A stretch of 39,253 bases of DNA. It comes from Desulfobacterales bacterium. Lineage in GTDB: Bacteria; Desulfobacterota; Desulfobacteria; Desulfobacterales; UBA11574. Below are positions 8,010 to 17,307 of the stretch, piece by piece; positions within the stretch are counted from its first letter, which is position 1; each line of letters begins with the position of its first letter. A program made the translations under genes and the position numbers. The notes beneath the pieces were generated by a model. It made no database searches and was not told the origin of the DNA. It saw only the letters and a program-made list of their open reading frames with translations. Where the stretch lies: positions 1 to 39,253 of the forward strand of contig JAQYVT010000018.1 of the NCBI GenBank assembly GCA_030145345.1, written 5' to 3'.

Positions 8010-9272
8010 TTGAACTTGAGACTTATCGAAAAAGTAGATCCCGAGATTGCCCGTGCAATCTCCATGGAAATCGATCGACAGACCAACACGTTGGAGCTTA
8101 TTGCATCGGAAAATATTGCAAGTCCTGCAGTCATGGCCGCCCAGGCAAGTGTACTTACCAATAAATATGCCGAAGGCTATCCGGATAAACGCTATTACGG
8201 CGGGTGCGAATATGTCGACGTTGCTGAAAAACTGGCAGTAAGCCGCGCAAAAAAGCTATTTAAAGCCCCTTATGCGAATGTTCAGCCGCACTCGGGTTCC
8301 CAGGCCAATATGGCCGTATATTTTGCGCTGCTAGAGCCGGGAGATACGGTCCTGGGAATGAATTTGTCCCATGGGGGGCACCTGACCCATGGCAGCTCGG
8401 CCAGTTTTTCAGGAAAACTCTATAATTTTATTCACTATGGCGTACATGCAGATACCGGTACCATCGACTATGAAGAACTGACACGGTTGGCAAAAAAGCA
8501 TCGGCCGAAGTTGATCGTTGCCGGTGCCAGTGCCTACCCGCGTATAATAGATTTCGAAGCCTTCGCACAAATCGCGGCATCGGTAAACGCGTATTTAATG
8601 GTGGATATGGCCCATATCGCCGGTCTTGTGGCCGCCGGACTTCATCCCTCTCCCGTACCGTTTGCCGATGTGATAACTTCAACAACGCACAAAACGTTAA
8701 GAGGGCCGCGCGGCGGCCTGATTTTGGCTCGAACCGATTACAGCACCCGACTGAATAGGGAAATATTCCCCGGAATTCAAGGCGGACCGCTCATGCATGT
8801 TATTGCGGCCAAAGCGGTTGCGTTCAAAGAAGCCCTGAGCGAATCATTCAAGACCTATCAGAAAAATATCGTGAAAAACGCAGATGTTCTCGCCGGCCAT
8901 CTGATGGATAGCGGTTTAAAACTGGTTTCCAACGGTACCGATAACCATATGATGATCGTCGATTTGAGAAATCTGAAAATAACAGGAAAAGATGCTGAAG
9001 ACGCCTTGGGCCGTGCCGGAATTACCGTGAACAAAAATTCCATACCCTTTGAGACCCTCAGCCCTGCGGTGACCAGTGGTATCCGTATCGGGACCCCCGC
9101 AATTACCACCAGGGGCATGGAAGCGCCGGAAATGAAAGCAATTGGAGAACTTATTGTCCATGTGCTCCAAAATTACACGGATGATAAAATTATTGCAACG
9201 ACAAAGAAAAAAGTGTTTGAGCTCTGCCAAGCGTTTCCGCTGTATCGAAACTGGCACCAAGAGGTGGAATAA
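8010..9272 (+). CDS. glyA: Serine hydroxymethyltransferase
   Basis: PLP enzyme converting serine and tetrahydrofolate to glycine and 5,10-methylene-tetrahydrofolate, the main one-carbon source. The product has [27 protein letters not shown], and the PLP-binding lysine in [14 protein letters not shown] place the start at TTG 8010 because AAGGA (7998-8002) lies 7 nt upstream. That start gives 420 residues and puts the PLP lysine at 228, against 229 in E. coli GlyA. A longer frame from ATG 7902 would overlap rpiB by 26 nt and add 36 residues with no family counterpart. The next gene begins 2 nt after the stop. Confidence 0.96.
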   Translation: MNLRLIEKVDPEIARAISMEIDRQTNTLELIASENIASPAVMAAQASVLTNKYAEGYPDKRYYGGCEYVDVAEKLAVSRAKKLFKAPYANVQPHSGSQANMAVYFALLEPGDTVLGMNLSHGGHLTHGSSASFSGKLYNFIHYGVHADTGTIDYEELTRLAKKHRPKLIVAGASAYPRIIDFEAFAQIAASVNAYLMVDMAHIAGLVAAGLHPSPVPFADVITSTTHKTLRGPRGGLILARTDYSTRLNREIFPGIQGGPLMHVIAAKAVAFKEALSESFKTYQKNIVKNADVLAGHLMDSGLKLVSNGTDNHMMIVDLRNLKITGKDAEDALGRAGITVNKNSIPFETLSPAVTSGIRIGTPAITTRGMEAPEMKAIGELIVHVLQNYTDDKIIATTKKKVFELCQAFPLYRNWHQEVE

Positions 9273-9274
9273 AA

Positions 9275-9766
9275 GTGGCAGGGGAAAGCAGCCGCCCTTC
9301 ATGGGAAACCTATTTTATGGACATCACGTCTTTGGTGGCCAGACGTTCCACATGCCTCCGGCGGTCGGTTGGCGCCATCATCGTAAAAGACAAAAGAATC
9401 TTGTCCACCGGTTACAACGGTGCGCCCACCGGCATTAAACACTGCCTTGAAACAGGATGCCTCCGGGAAAAACTGAATATCGCCTCGGGTGAAAATCATG
9501 AGCTTTGCCGAGGGATACATGCCGAACAGAATGCCATCATTCAGGCCGCTTATCATGGTGTTACCATAAAGGGTGCATCACTTTTCTGCACCAACCTGCC
9601 CTGTTCCATATGTGCCAAGATGATTATCAACGCAGGAATAAGTAGCATCTTTTACGCGTCTGGATACGCAGACTCCATGTCCGAAGAAATGTTGAAGGAA
9701 GCGGGTGTTGACGTCATAAAGATTGATGTCGGCCCGTCCGAATTAACCATCAATAATCCGAGATAG
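9275..9766 (+). CDS. dCMP deaminase family protein (deoxycytidylate deaminase)
   Basis: Zinc deaminase predicted to convert dCMP to dUMP, supplying thymidylate synthesis. The 163-residue product has the zinc and catalytic motif HAE (82-84) and the second zinc motif PCSIC (Cys110, Cys113). It also has the ComEB/dCMP-deaminase insert region [13 protein letters not shown] and further cysteines (CLETGC), typical of the family. The start is GTG 9275, two bases after the glyA stop, with a GAGGTGG ribosome site inside the end of glyA. GlyA makes the methylene-folate that thymidylate synthase uses with dUMP, so adjacency of the two genes is functionally coherent. Confidence 0.9.
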   Translation: MAGESSRPSWETYFMDITSLVARRSTCLRRSVGAIIVKDKRILSTGYNGAPTGIKHCLETGCLREKLNIASGENHELCRGIHAEQNAIIQAAYHGVTIKGASLFCTNLPCSICAKMIINAGISSIFYASGYADSMSEEMLKEAGVDVIKIDVGPSELTINNPR

Positions 9767-9782
9767 AGCCAGGGAGGAATTC

Positions 9783-10238
9783 ATGAAGTGTCCATTTTGC
9801 GGAGAAATTGACAACAAAGTGATCGACTCTAGATTGAGCAAAGATGGGAATGTCATCCGGAGACGCAGGGAATGCATTCTATGTAGCAGACGATTTACCA
9901 CTTACGAACATATTGAAGATATCCCTGTCATGATTGTTAAAAAAGATGGGCGCCGTGAAGTCTTTTCCCGTGAGAAGGTCCGTTCGGGCCTCCAAAAGGC
10001 ATGTCAGAAACGGGATATAAGTGTTAATGTTATCGATGAGTTCCTCGATGAACTGGAACGCGATCTCAGGGAAACCGGTGAAAAGGAGATACCTTCCCAC
10101 AGAATCGGTGAAAAGATCATGGCAAAACTTCATGATATAGATGATGTCGCATATGTAAGGTTTGCTTCAGTATACAGGGAGTTCAAGGATGTTAACGATT
10201 TTGTTTCTGAATTAAAACATCTTTTGAGCAGGCATTAA
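9783..10238 (+). CDS. nrdR: Transcriptional repressor NrdR
   Basis: Nucleotide-sensing repressor of ribonucleotide reductase genes. The 151-residue product matches the usual length. It has an N-terminal zinc ribbon (Cys3, Cys6, Cys31, Cys34), the following RRFTTYEH segment, and an ATP-cone domain (about 46-136) starting [14 protein letters not shown] strong GGGAGGA ribosome site precedes ATG 9783. Its targets, the nrd genes, are not in this window. I did not find a pair of NrdR boxes upstream of any gene here. Confidence 0.96.
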   Translation: MKCPFCGEIDNKVIDSRLSKDGNVIRRRRECILCSRRFTTYEHIEDIPVMIVKKDGRREVFSREKVRSGLQKACQKRDISVNVIDEFLDELERDLRETGEKEIPSHRIGEKIMAKLHDIDDVAYVRFASVYREFKDVNDFVSELKHLLSRH

Positions 10239-10294
10239 ACATGATGCGTTGGAAAAATGTCGAACGTATCCGAGTTTAGGTCAACCATAGTATT

Positions 10295-11413
10295 TTGACA
10301 TTCAAAGACCACAAGCGTTTTATGCAGATGGCACTCGACCTTGCCAAAAAGGGCGAGGGGTTTACTTCGCCAAACCCCATGGTCGGTGCCGTAATTGTTA
10401 AAGACGGCGAGGTTATCGGAAGGGGATATCACCGGGCCGCAGGCGAAGCTCATGCTGAAGTCGATGCCATCGACACTGCCGGAAGTTTGGCACGAGATGC
10501 AACCCTTTATGTCACGCTGGAGCCTTGTAATCATACTGGACGTACGCCCCCCTGCACCGAAAAAATAATAGGTGCCGGAATTCGGCATGTGGTTGTTGCC
10601 ATGGAAGACCCAAATCCCGACGTGAAAGGTGGCGGCTTAGAATATTTAAAAAAGCATGGTATCAAAACCACGGCGGGGATTTGTGAAGACCACGCAAAAA
10701 GACTGAATGAATTTTTTATAAAGTACACCCGAACCAAAAGACCCTTTACGATCATTAAATGCGCAGCGACGTTAGACGGGCGCATCGCAACAAGGAGCGG
10801 TGATTCCAAGTGGGTTACCGGTGAAGCGGCCAGGGAGTTTGTCCACAGCCTTCGTCATGCTGTCGATGCCATTATGGTGGGCATCAATACGGTAGAGAAA
10901 GACAATCCCAGTCTGACCACCCGGCTGGCAAATCGTCCAAAAGATTTCAAAAGTCAGGATCCCACAAGAATTATTCTCGACACCCATCTTCGAATTTCTG
11001 AAGCGGCTAAACTCTTGCGGCTTCATTCGGATTCTGATACGATACTGGTCACCGGGCCTTCGGTTTCAAACGATAAAAAGGCCCGAATAGAAAAGACAGG
11101 CGCCAGAATTATCGAATCTCCTTTAAAAGATGGGAGGATCGACCTTGACCGCCTCATGGATCGCTTGGGATCCTGGGGTATAACCAGCCTCCTTATCGAA
11201 GGCGGCAGCCGGGTTGTCGCATCCGCGCTATCCGCAGGCATCGTTGAAAAAATTATATTTTTCTTCGCACCTAAAATTCTGGGAGGAGATGACGGCATTC
11301 CCATTTGCAAAGGACCGGGGGCGGATGCAATGGATCGCTGTATTCCGGTTAAGGATATTCATGTCAGACGATTCGGTGACGATATTATGATCCAAGGGTA
11401 TATTGACACATAA
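10295..11413 (+). CDS. ribD: Bifunctional riboflavin biosynthesis protein RibD (deaminase/reductase)
   Basis: Carries out the deamination and the side-chain reduction of the pyrimidine intermediates after GTP cyclohydrolase II. Residues 1-145 form the deaminase with zinc motifs HAE (53-55) and PCNHTGRTPPC (Cys78, Cys87). Residues about 148-370 form the reductase, starting PFTIIKCAATLDGRIAT and including LLIEGGSRV. The start is TTG 10295, giving a family-typical N terminus and 372 residues. No good ribosome site is visible, and ATG 10322 is a poorer alternative because it trims the first helix. No FMN riboswitch is visible in the 56-bp upstream gap. Confidence 0.95.
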   Translation: MTFKDHKRFMQMALDLAKKGEGFTSPNPMVGAVIVKDGEVIGRGYHRAAGEAHAEVDAIDTAGSLARDATLYVTLEPCNHTGRTPPCTEKIIGAGIRHVVVAMEDPNPDVKGGGLEYLKKHGIKTTAGICEDHAKRLNEFFIKYTRTKRPFTIIKCAATLDGRIATRSGDSKWVTGEAAREFVHSLRHAVDAIMVGINTVEKDNPSLTTRLANRPKDFKSQDPTRIILDTHLRISEAAKLLRLHSDSDTILVTGPSVSNDKKARIEKTGARIIESPLKDGRIDLDRLMDRLGSWGITSLLIEGGSRVVASALSAGIVEKIIFFFAPKILGGDDGIPICKGPGADAMDRCIPVKDIHVRRFGDDIMIQGYIDT

Positions 11414-11448
11414 CATTACCCCAGGCGGATACACCGAAACCGGACACC

Positions 11449-11483
11449 AAGATTGACAATTTCCAATGGACCATTTTTTGAAT
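11449..11483. repeat. Heptamer-periodic spacer between ribD and ribE
   Basis: AAGATTG-ACAATTT-CCAATGG-ACCATTT-TTTGAAT (11449-11483) has a loose 7-bp period and shares the TTGAC.ATTT.CAATGGA pattern with 26728-26745 in the ribosomal operon. It fills half of the 71-bp ribD-ribE gap. Confidence 0.4.
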
Positions 11484-11484
11484 T

Positions 11485-12147
11485 ATGTTTACCGGAATCA
11501 TAGAAGGTCTCGGCACGATTCGTGAAATACGACCGACGGGTCAGGGGAAACGCTTGGGTGTCGATGCGGACTTCGATCTTGATCAGACCAAAATCGGAGA
11601 CAGTATTTCAGTAAACGGCGCCTGTTTGACCGTGGTTATGATCGAGGGGTCGCTGTTTAAGGTGGACATGTCACCTGAAACCCTTGCAACGACGACCTTT
11701 GGCCGGGCAAAGATCGGAGATCGCGTCAACCTTGAGCGCGCCCTTCGACTGTCCGATCGCCTGGACGGTCATCTTGTTTCAGGGCATATTGATGGGATTG
11801 GAACCGTAAAACTCAAGGAAAAAACCGGAAACGCCATAATTATCACCATTGAAGTTCCCGAATCCCTGTCTTATTATATGATAAAAAAAGGCTCGGTTGC
11901 GGTGGACGGCATCAGCCTTACCATCAACAACTGCAGCCGCAACCGGTTTGACGTAAGTATCATACCGCATACTGCAAAATTGACGACCTGGAGCGATATA
12001 AAAGCTGGAGATATAGTCAACATAGAAACAGACATGATCGGAAAGTATGTGGAACGATTTGTTCGTCGAAGTCATGACATCGACACCCCGAGAGAGACCG
12101 GCAAATCGGTGGACATGCAGTTTCTTGCCAAAACCGGTTTCGTTTAA
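11485..12147 (+). CDS. ribE: Riboflavin synthase alpha chain
   Basis: Catalyses dismutation of two 6,7-dimethyl-8-ribityllumazine molecules to riboflavin. The 220-residue product shows the diagnostic N terminus MFTGIIEGLGTI. It has two homologous lumazine-binding repeats (about 1-97 and 98-195), each with an SVNGACLTV- or AVDGISLTI-type motif. Its substrate is made by RibH, encoded two genes downstream. The ribosome site is weak. The 71-bp gap before it holds a 7-bp-periodic stretch like those found in the ribosomal operon. Confidence 0.95.
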   Translation: MFTGIIEGLGTIREIRPTGQGKRLGVDADFDLDQTKIGDSISVNGACLTVVMIEGSLFKVDMSPETLATTTFGRAKIGDRVNLERALRLSDRLDGHLVSGHIDGIGTVKLKEKTGNAIIITIEVPESLSYYMIKKGSVAVDGISLTINNCSRNRFDVSIIPHTAKLTTWSDIKAGDIVNIETDMIGKYVERFVRRSHDIDTPRETGKSVDMQFLAKTGFV

Positions 12148-12211
12148 TTTGGGGTTTCGGAACTTTTACATCTTATTGAAAATTAAGGAACAACGGAGAA
12201 AATAAATAAAA

Positions 12212-13426
12212 ATGCCACTATTAACCACCGAAGAAGCGATTAAAGAAATAAAGGCCGGACGTATGGTCATTCTCGTTGATGACGAAGACCGTGAAAACGA
12301 GGGCGACCTCACCATGGCGGGTGAATCTGTGACACCTGAAGCCATCAATTTTATGGCCAAATATGGAAGGGGACTTATTTGTCTGTCCATGACCGGAGAA
12401 AAGATCGATTCTCTTCACCTGCCGCTGATGGTTGAACACAATACATCTAAATATCAGACCGGTTTTACGGTGTCTATCGAAGCGCGGTGCGGTGTAACAA
12501 CCGGCATTTCCGCGGCGGACCGCGCCACCACAATTCTTACAGCCGTAGCAGACGATGCCGAACCCACCGATCTTGTGAGACCCGGACATATATTCCCGCT
12601 ACGCGGCAGGAACGGAGGGGTCATCGTGCGAGCCGGCCAGACAGAAGGGTCCATAGATCTGGCGCGTCTTGCCGGTCTAAAACCCGCCGGAGTGATTTGT
12701 GAAATCATGGATGAAGACGGTACCATGGCCCGGATGCCGGCCCTTGAAAAGTTCAGTAAAAAGCACGGCATCGGCATATGCACCATTGCGGATCTTATTG
12801 AATACCGTATGCGTACCGAATCTTTCGTGAAAAAGGTTGCAGAGACGGTGATTCCCACATCCATTGCAGGAGAATTCAAAGCAGTTGTGTATGAAAATGC
12901 GGTGGATGATTTGTTGCATATCGCCATGGTCAAGGGGCACATTGATCCGGAGAAACCCGTCCTTGTCAGAGTCCACTCAGAGTGCCTCACCGGAGATATT
13001 TTCGCTTCCCTTCGTTGTGACTGTGGTGATCAGCTGCAGACGGCCATGGAAATGATCGACCAGGAAAACGCCGGGGTACTCCTCTATATCCGGCAGGAAG
13101 GACGCGGCATCGGTCTTGTTAACAAGATTAAGGCCTATGCACTCCAGGATCAGGGCCTGGATACAGTTGAGGCCAATGAAAGGCTCGGATTCAAGCCTGA
13201 TTTGAGAAATTACGGGATCGGCGCCCAGATTCTGGTGGACCTCGGCGTTAAAAAGATGCGGCTTCTGACCAACAATCCCAAGAAGATGGTCGGCCTTCAA
13301 GGATATGGGCTCAGTATAATCGAACAAATTGAGATCGAGACAGAGCCCAATGAATATAATCGGAATTATCTGGAATGCAAGAAACTTAAGATGGGGCACC
13401 TGTTAAATGTCAATACCGTGCCGTAA
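12212..13426 (+). CDS. ribBA: Bifunctional 3,4-dihydroxy-2-butanone 4-phosphate synthase / GTP cyclohydrolase II
   Basis: Supplies both precursors of the lumazine ring. The 404-residue fusion has an N-terminal RibB domain (1-200) with [22 protein letters not shown] and the conserved RPGHIFPL (His126). The C-terminal GTP cyclohydrolase II domain (about 206-400) has zinc ligands Cys258, Cys269 and Cys271, spaced as in E. coli RibA. It also has RQEGRGIGL and LLTNNPKK. Both active sites therefore look intact, whereas some RibBA proteins have lost one. ATG 12212 follows a distant GGAG. It lies between ribE and ribH in the same direction, so it is presumably cotranscribed. Confidence 0.97.
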   Translation: MPLLTTEEAIKEIKAGRMVILVDDEDRENEGDLTMAGESVTPEAINFMAKYGRGLICLSMTGEKIDSLHLPLMVEHNTSKYQTGFTVSIEARCGVTTGISAADRATTILTAVADDAEPTDLVRPGHIFPLRGRNGGVIVRAGQTEGSIDLARLAGLKPAGVICEIMDEDGTMARMPALEKFSKKHGIGICTIADLIEYRMRTESFVKKVAETVIPTSIAGEFKAVVYENAVDDLLHIAMVKGHIDPEKPVLVRVHSECLTGDIFASLRCDCGDQLQTAMEMIDQENAGVLLYIRQEGRGIGLVNKIKAYALQDQGLDTVEANERLGFKPDLRNYGIGAQILVDLGVKKMRLLTNNPKKMVGLQGYGLSIIEQIEIETEPNEYNRNYLECKKLKMGHLLNVNTVP

Positions 13427-13480
13427 AATTGAGGAACCCGTGACAGGTGATCCATTTCAATAACATCGGGAGGAAATCAA

Positions 13481-13954
13481 ATGCCAAAAATTATTGAAGC
13501 CAAGCTCCTGGCCGAGGGCAAAAAATTTGGGCTTGTTGTAAGCCGTTTTAATGATTTTATCACCGAAAGACTTCTTGAAGGTGCTTTGGATGGGCTGTTA
13601 CGCTCCGGTGCCAGAGACGAAGATATCGAGATCGTGAAGGTCCCCGGTGCCTTTGAAATACCATTGATGGCAAAAAAGATGGCCACAACAGGTCGATACC
13701 ATGCGATTATCTGCCTGGGAGCGGTCATCAGAGGTGCAACGCCGCATTTTGATTTAGTCAGCGCCGAAGTCTCCAAAGGAATCGCCGTGGTGGGTCTGGA
13801 ATCTGAAGTTCCGGTCATCTTTGGCATTGTAACCACCGATACCATCGAACAGGCCATCGAACGTGCCGGAACAAAAGCCGGCAATAAGGGATGGAGTGCG
13901 GCAATAACCGCCATAGAAATGGCAAACTTGATTGAGGTCGTCGACCAGGCTTAA
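13481..13954 (+). CDS. ribH: 6,7-dimethyl-8-ribityllumazine synthase
   Basis: Condenses the RibD product (after dephosphorylation) with dihydroxybutanone phosphate. The 157-residue product matches the family length. It contains [17 protein letters not shown], the substrate loop VPGAFEIPL, and [15 protein letters not shown], which includes the active-site His region. A strong GGGAGGA ribosome site precedes ATG 13481. The protein normally assembles into pentamers or 60-mer shells that can enclose riboflavin synthase, encoded upstream as ribE. Confidence 0.97.
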   Translation: MPKIIEAKLLAEGKKFGLVVSRFNDFITERLLEGALDGLLRSGARDEDIEIVKVPGAFEIPLMAKKMATTGRYHAIICLGAVIRGATPHFDLVSAEVSKGIAVVGLESEVPVIFGIVTTDTIEQAIERAGTKAGNKGWSAAITAIEMANLIEVVDQA

Positions 13955-13956
13955 CC

Positions 13957-14385
13957 ATGGGGAACCGTCGCAAGTCCCGAGAACTTGCTATGCAAGCGCT
14001 CTTTTATATTGATATGAACCAGAATGACTCCAATGAGTTGCTGGAACGATTCTGTGTCAATTTTAACCCTTCAAAAAAGGCCCGCCCCTTTTTTCTCAAG
14101 CTTGTTAACGGCGTTATCCAAGCAAAATCCGAAATCGATTCAATCATCGAAAACTTCTCCGATAATTGGAAAATAAGCCGCATGTCCTGCGTGGACAGAA
14201 ATATTATTAGAATCGCCCTGTATGAACTGCTTTACTGTCAGGACATTCCACCCAAAGTATCCATCAACGAGGCCATTGACGTAGGAAAGAAATTCGGCAC
14301 CGAATTGTCGGGTTCCTTTATCAATGGAATCCTCGACAGTATACACATAGCCCTTGAAAAAAGGGAAGTCAACGACCACCCGTAA
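13957..14385 (+). CDS. nusB: Transcription antitermination protein NusB
   Basis: Forms a heterodimer with S10 (NusE; rpsJ lies at the other end of this window) that binds boxA RNA in rRNA antitermination. The 142-residue all-helical product has the N-terminal RRKSRELAMQALFYID, and MSCVDRNIIRIALYELLY in the core. It starts 2 nt after the ribH stop, and ribH-nusB is a common bacterial pair. The stop codon lies inside the loop of the first of four hairpins that end the operon. Confidence 0.95.
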   Translation: MGNRRKSRELAMQALFYIDMNQNDSNELLERFCVNFNPSKKARPFFLKLVNGVIQAKSEIDSIIENFSDNWKISRMSCVDRNIIRIALYELLYCQDIPPKVSINEAIDVGKKFGTELSGSFINGILDSIHIALEKREVNDHP

Positions 14386-14443
14386 AACGGGTGGCTTGCC
14401 TTTTCGGCCATAGGCCGAAAAGTCAAAAGCACGTCAGTGCTTT
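14376..14443. repeat. Three tandem hairpins downstream of nusB (REP/palindromic-element-like)
   Basis: Three perfect stem-loops follow each other. The first is CCACCCG/CGGGTGG (14376-14382 with 14388-14394, 5-nt loop containing the nusB stop). The second has a 10-bp stem, CTTTTCGGCC with its complement (14400-14409, 14413-14422, 3-nt loop). The third is AAAGCAC/GTGCTTT (14426-14432, 14437-14443, 4-nt loop). The first is of the type found in REP sequences and at ends of IS200/IS605-like elements. No transposase remnant is visible. A separate terminator follows. Confidence 0.65.
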
Positions 14444-14459
14444 AATCGTTGCATTTGCG

Positions 14460-14484
14460 ACCGGGTGCAAAGCACCCGGTTTTT
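14460..14484 (+). terminator. Intrinsic terminator of the rib-nusB operon
   Basis: A perfect 9-bp GC-rich stem, ACCGGGTGC (14460-14468) and GCACCCGGT (14472-14480), closes a 3-nt AAA loop and runs into five T residues (14480-14484). It is the last of four hairpins after nusB and lies 65 bp before trpB2. Confidence 0.85.
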
Positions 14485-14548
14485 GGCAAAAATAAAAACA
14501 ACCACCGACATTCAGATAACCGAAACCAGTTGACGTAAAGGAGATTGT

Positions 14549-15925
14549 ATGGAAGTCAAAAAAGTTCTCTTAACGGAAGATGAAATGCCGAGGCAATGGT
14601 ATAATATACTTGCCGATATTAAGATGAACCCACCACTGGGACCTGACGGACAGCCGGTTAAGCCTGAAGCCCTTGCACCGGTTTTTCCCATGAACCTCAT
14701 CGAGCAGGAAGTCAGTCCCGACAGGTGGATCGATATTCCAGAAGATGTCCTTAAGGTTCTCAGCATCTGGCGGCCATCACCGCTCGTCAGAGCACGCGCG
14801 CTTGAAAAATTTCTGGATACGCCTGCAAGGATCTACTTTAAAAATGAAGGGGTAAGTCCTCCTGGAAGCCACAAACCGAACACCGCCGTTCCTCAGGCAT
14901 ATTACAACAAGGTTTTCGGGATTGAAAAAATGACCACCGAAACGGGGGCCGGACAATGGGGAAGCGCCCTCTCCTTTGCCTGTTCCCAGTTCGGAATAGA
15001 ATGTAAAGTTTTTATGGTCAGAGTCAGCTTCGACCAGAAACCGTATCGCAAATCGATGATGGAAGCTTGGGGCGGGAAGTGTGTGGCAAGTCCCAGTACA
15101 CAAACAAATGCCGGTCGAAATGCGTTGAAAAATGATCCTGACACACCCGGAAGCCTCGGCATTGCTATCAGTGAGGCCATTGAAGCGGCCGTGAGTGATG
15201 AAAGCGGTAAAACACGCTACTCATTGGGCAGCGTTCTAAATCATGTTATGTTGCACCAAACCATTATTGGGCTTGAGGCAAAAAAACAACTCGAAAAGAT
15301 CGGGGAGTATCCGGATGTCGTAATCGCCTGCGCCGGTGGTGGAAGCAATTTTGCCGGCCTTGCATTCCCGTTTGTTTGCGACAAAATAAATGGGAAAAAT
15401 ATTGATATATATCCATATGAACCGACGGCCTGCCCGACCCTGACAAAGGCACCGTTTGTCTACGATCACGGGGATACCGCAAGATATACCCCCCTGCTCC
15501 CGATGCACAGTCTCGGACATGCCTTTGTTCCACCACCAATTCATGCAGGCGGGCTCCGGTATCATGGGATGTCTCCGGCAGTGAGCCAGCTTGTTAACGA
15601 GGGAATTATCGAAGCAAAATCCGCAACCCAGCTGGATGCCTACGAGGCGGGAGTTATTTTTGCAAGGACTGAAGGGTTTATACCTGCTCCGGAAACCAAC
15701 CACGCTTTGGCCGGAGTCATTGACGCAGCAAAAAAAGCCAAAGAAGAGGCCAAAGAAAAGGTTATCCTGTTCAACTGGAGCGGTCACGGTCTCATCGACC
15801 TTACAGCCTATGACAAATTCTTTGCCGGGGAATTGTATAATTTTGTCTTGACGGATGCGGAGATGTCAGCGTCGGAAAAGGTGTTCGAAAATTTTCCCAA
15901 GCCGAAAATGTTAAAAAGTCGTTGA
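14549..15925 (+). CDS. trpB: TrpB2-type tryptophan synthase beta chain (PLP-dependent)
   Basis: Predicted to condense indole and serine to tryptophan. The 458-residue product has the long N-terminal extension of the TrpB2 subgroup ([22 protein letters not shown]). The PLP lysine is Lys109 in GSHKPNTA. The TGAGQWGSA segment and the phosphate loop AGGGSNFAG are present. An AAAGGAG ribosome site lies 5 nt before ATG 14549. No trpA or other trp gene is adjacent. That is usual for TrpB2, which often acts without a tightly bound alpha chain as an indole-salvage enzyme or in a distant trp set. The strong terminator upstream indicates a separate transcription unit. Confidence 0.93.
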   Translation: MEVKKVLLTEDEMPRQWYNILADIKMNPPLGPDGQPVKPEALAPVFPMNLIEQEVSPDRWIDIPEDVLKVLSIWRPSPLVRARALEKFLDTPARIYFKNEGVSPPGSHKPNTAVPQAYYNKVFGIEKMTTETGAGQWGSALSFACSQFGIECKVFMVRVSFDQKPYRKSMMEAWGGKCVASPSTQTNAGRNALKNDPDTPGSLGIAISEAIEAAVSDESGKTRYSLGSVLNHVMLHQTIIGLEAKKQLEKIGEYPDVVIACAGGGSNFAGLAFPFVCDKINGKNIDIYPYEPTACPTLTKAPFVYDHGDTARYTPLLPMHSLGHAFVPPPIHAGGLRYHGMSPAVSQLVNEGIIEAKSATQLDAYEAGVIFARTEGFIPAPETNHALAGVIDAAKKAKEEAKEKVILFNWSGHGLIDLTAYDKFFAGELYNFVLTDAEMSASEKVFENFPKPKMLKSR

Positions 15926-15928
15926 TCA

Positions 15929-16192
15929 ATGAATAAAGTTTTGGATGGTCTTGAGCGAAGATGTCCCAGGCTGGGCGGACCTGTTTTGTTCGGATACTGC
16001 AGAACAAACAGCGAAGACGATTTGCCCTGCTGGAAGATTTTCGACTGCTGGTGGGAGTGCTTCGACGTGGTGGAATATTTTAAAAAATCCTTGCCGGAGG
16101 ATACGTTTAAAAGACTTGTTAATGCAAAGCCAAAACCAAAAATGGCAAGTCTTGTTGAACTCATTGAGCAAGCAAAAAATAGGGTTCCGTAA
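15929..16192 (+). CDS. Small Cys/Trp-rich protein of unknown function
   Basis: An 87-residue frame starting 3 nt after the trpB2 stop. It contains RRCPRLGGPVLFGYCRT, then LPCWKIFDCWWECFDVVEYF, and a basic-acidic helix-like tail ending ASLVELIEQAKNRVP. Five cysteines and three tryptophans lie within the first 45 residues. CPRLGG and PCWK..DCWW look like metal or disulfide positions, but no known motif is complete. The pattern is reminiscent of small proteins in related sulfate reducers, which I recall only loosely. There is no signal peptide. Tight spacing suggests cotranscription with trpB2, although no strong ribosome site is present. Confidence 0.6.
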   Translation: MNKVLDGLERRCPRLGGPVLFGYCRTNSEDDLPCWKIFDCWWECFDVVEYFKKSLPEDTFKRLVNAKPKPKMASLVELIEQAKNRVP

Positions 16193-16559
16193 ATTTAATC
16201 TTCTGATTTTGGGAGAATATTTCCAATAACAAATATTGCCCACCATAACGTGCAAGAATGGTATCAATTTAGCCTTTTTGAAAAAAATTGTCGCAATCAG
16301 ACAATCCGGTTTTAACGGGTCAAACCCGTGCATCAGTGAACGTAAAAAAAAACAGCGGCCGATATTTGAAAATAAGACTTTCTATCGGTTTTTTTAACCC
16401 ATGGTACATGCCGGCTTGCTGTTCTTTACGCTACGCTCACCGATTCACTCAGACAGGAATCCGCAAAAAATGCGGAGTTGGATTGCGCCTCGACCGTGTC
16501 CTATCATATCGCTAAAATGATACTCAGAATTTAATTATCAATTATCATAGGAGGCTGTT
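16193..16559. other. Gene-free interval with weak hairpins
   Basis: No convincing gene is present. Visible features are a 6-bp hairpin ACGGGT/ACCCGT near 16314-16329 and a weak terminator-like stem followed by seven T (described separately). A short hairpin TCCGCA/TGCGGA lies near 16460-16476, and the AT-rich leader of the downstream hydrolase occupies the right end. Confidence 0.5.
16359..16395 (+). terminator. Weak terminator-like stem after trpB2 unit
   Basis: CCGATA (16359-16364) and TATCGG (16383-16388) can pair around an 18-nt loop and are followed by seven T (16389-16395). The stem is only 6 bp and AT-containing, so efficiency is doubtful, but position and T-tract fit the end of the trpB2 transcript. 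Confidence 0.3.
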
Positions 16560-17186
16560 TTGATTATCCAAGAACTGGTCGTTGGACCGCTTATGGCAAA
16601 CTGTTTTATCTGCGGATGTTCGAAAACAAAAGAAGCTGTTGTCATTGATCCAGGGGGTGATGCAGACACGATATTGCTTTCTCTGGCCGATGCCAAGCTC
16701 AAGGTAAAATATATCATCAACACCCACGGACATTTTGACCATGTCAGCGCCAACGGTAAAATGAAAGATGCAACCGGTGCCGACATCCTGATTCATCCTC
16801 TAGATGCACCCATGCTGGAAAAACTTTCATCAAATGCAGCTTTTTTCGGGGTTTCAGTGGAAAACTCACCACCGTGTGATCAAACCCTTGAGGAAGGCGA
16901 TACCGTTTCTTTTGGTGATATTACCCTGAAAGTTATCCATACGCCCGGACATACGCCGGGCGGTATTTCACTGTATACCAACGGGATTGTTTTTGTGGGG
17001 GACACGCTGTTTGCCGGTTCCATTGGTCGCACCGATTTCCCAGGCGGAGATTTTAACACCCTGATATCGAGCATCAAGACCAAACTTTTTAATATGGAAG
17101 ATGATATGCGGGTCTTTTCAGGGCACGGTCCGGAAACAAGCATCGGCGTGGAAAAGCGCCATAATCCTTTTGTGGGGCAGTTTTAA
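16560..17186 (+). CDS. Metallo-beta-lactamase-fold hydrolase (glyoxalase II-like)
   Basis: A 208-residue binuclear-metal hydrolase. The metal motif THGHFDH gives His56, His58, Asp60 and His61. HTPGHTPGG and FVGDTLFAGSIGRTD supply the third-metal-ligand His and the bridging Asp, and FSGHGPET the last His. The layout is that of the YcbL/glyoxalase-II-like group acting on thioesters such as S-lactoylglutathione analogues; the true substrate cannot be read from sequence. The start is TTG 16560, with GGAGG (16550-16554) 5 nt upstream. A terminator follows the gene. No signal peptide is present, so it is probably cytosolic. Confidence 0.88.
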   Translation: MIIQELVVGPLMANCFICGCSKTKEAVVIDPGGDADTILLSLADAKLKVKYIINTHGHFDHVSANGKMKDATGADILIHPLDAPMLEKLSSNAAFFGVSVENSPPCDQTLEEGDTVSFGDITLKVIHTPGHTPGGISLYTNGIVFVGDTLFAGSIGRTDFPGGDFNTLISSIKTKLFNMEDDMRVFSGHGPETSIGVEKRHNPFVGQF

Positions 17187-17265
17187 ATTCTTGGTTGAAG
17201 AAAAAATGACAATTCGATGAAAGAAGTTTTTGTTCGATTTTAGAGTGGTCTGAGTCAAATATTTG

Positions 17266-17307
17266 GGTCACCCGGACCATGCATATGTCTGGGTGACCTA
17301 TTTTTTT
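17266..17307 (+). terminator. Intrinsic terminator after the MBL-fold hydrolase
   Basis: GGTCACCC (about 17266-17273) pairs with GGGTGACC (about 17291-17298) and is followed by TA and seven T (to 17307). The T-tract is also the left copy of the apparent target duplication of the foldback element beginning at 17308. Confidence 0.75.

Noticed and set aside
10239-12211. FMN riboswitch upstream of a rib gene
   Set aside because: The gaps before ribD, ribE and ribBA (56-71 bp) are too short and show no conserved RFN core or stems.
15236-15787. 183-codon minus-strand frame opposite trpB2
   Set aside because: Antisense to an intact, motif-rich TrpB2; no supporting features.
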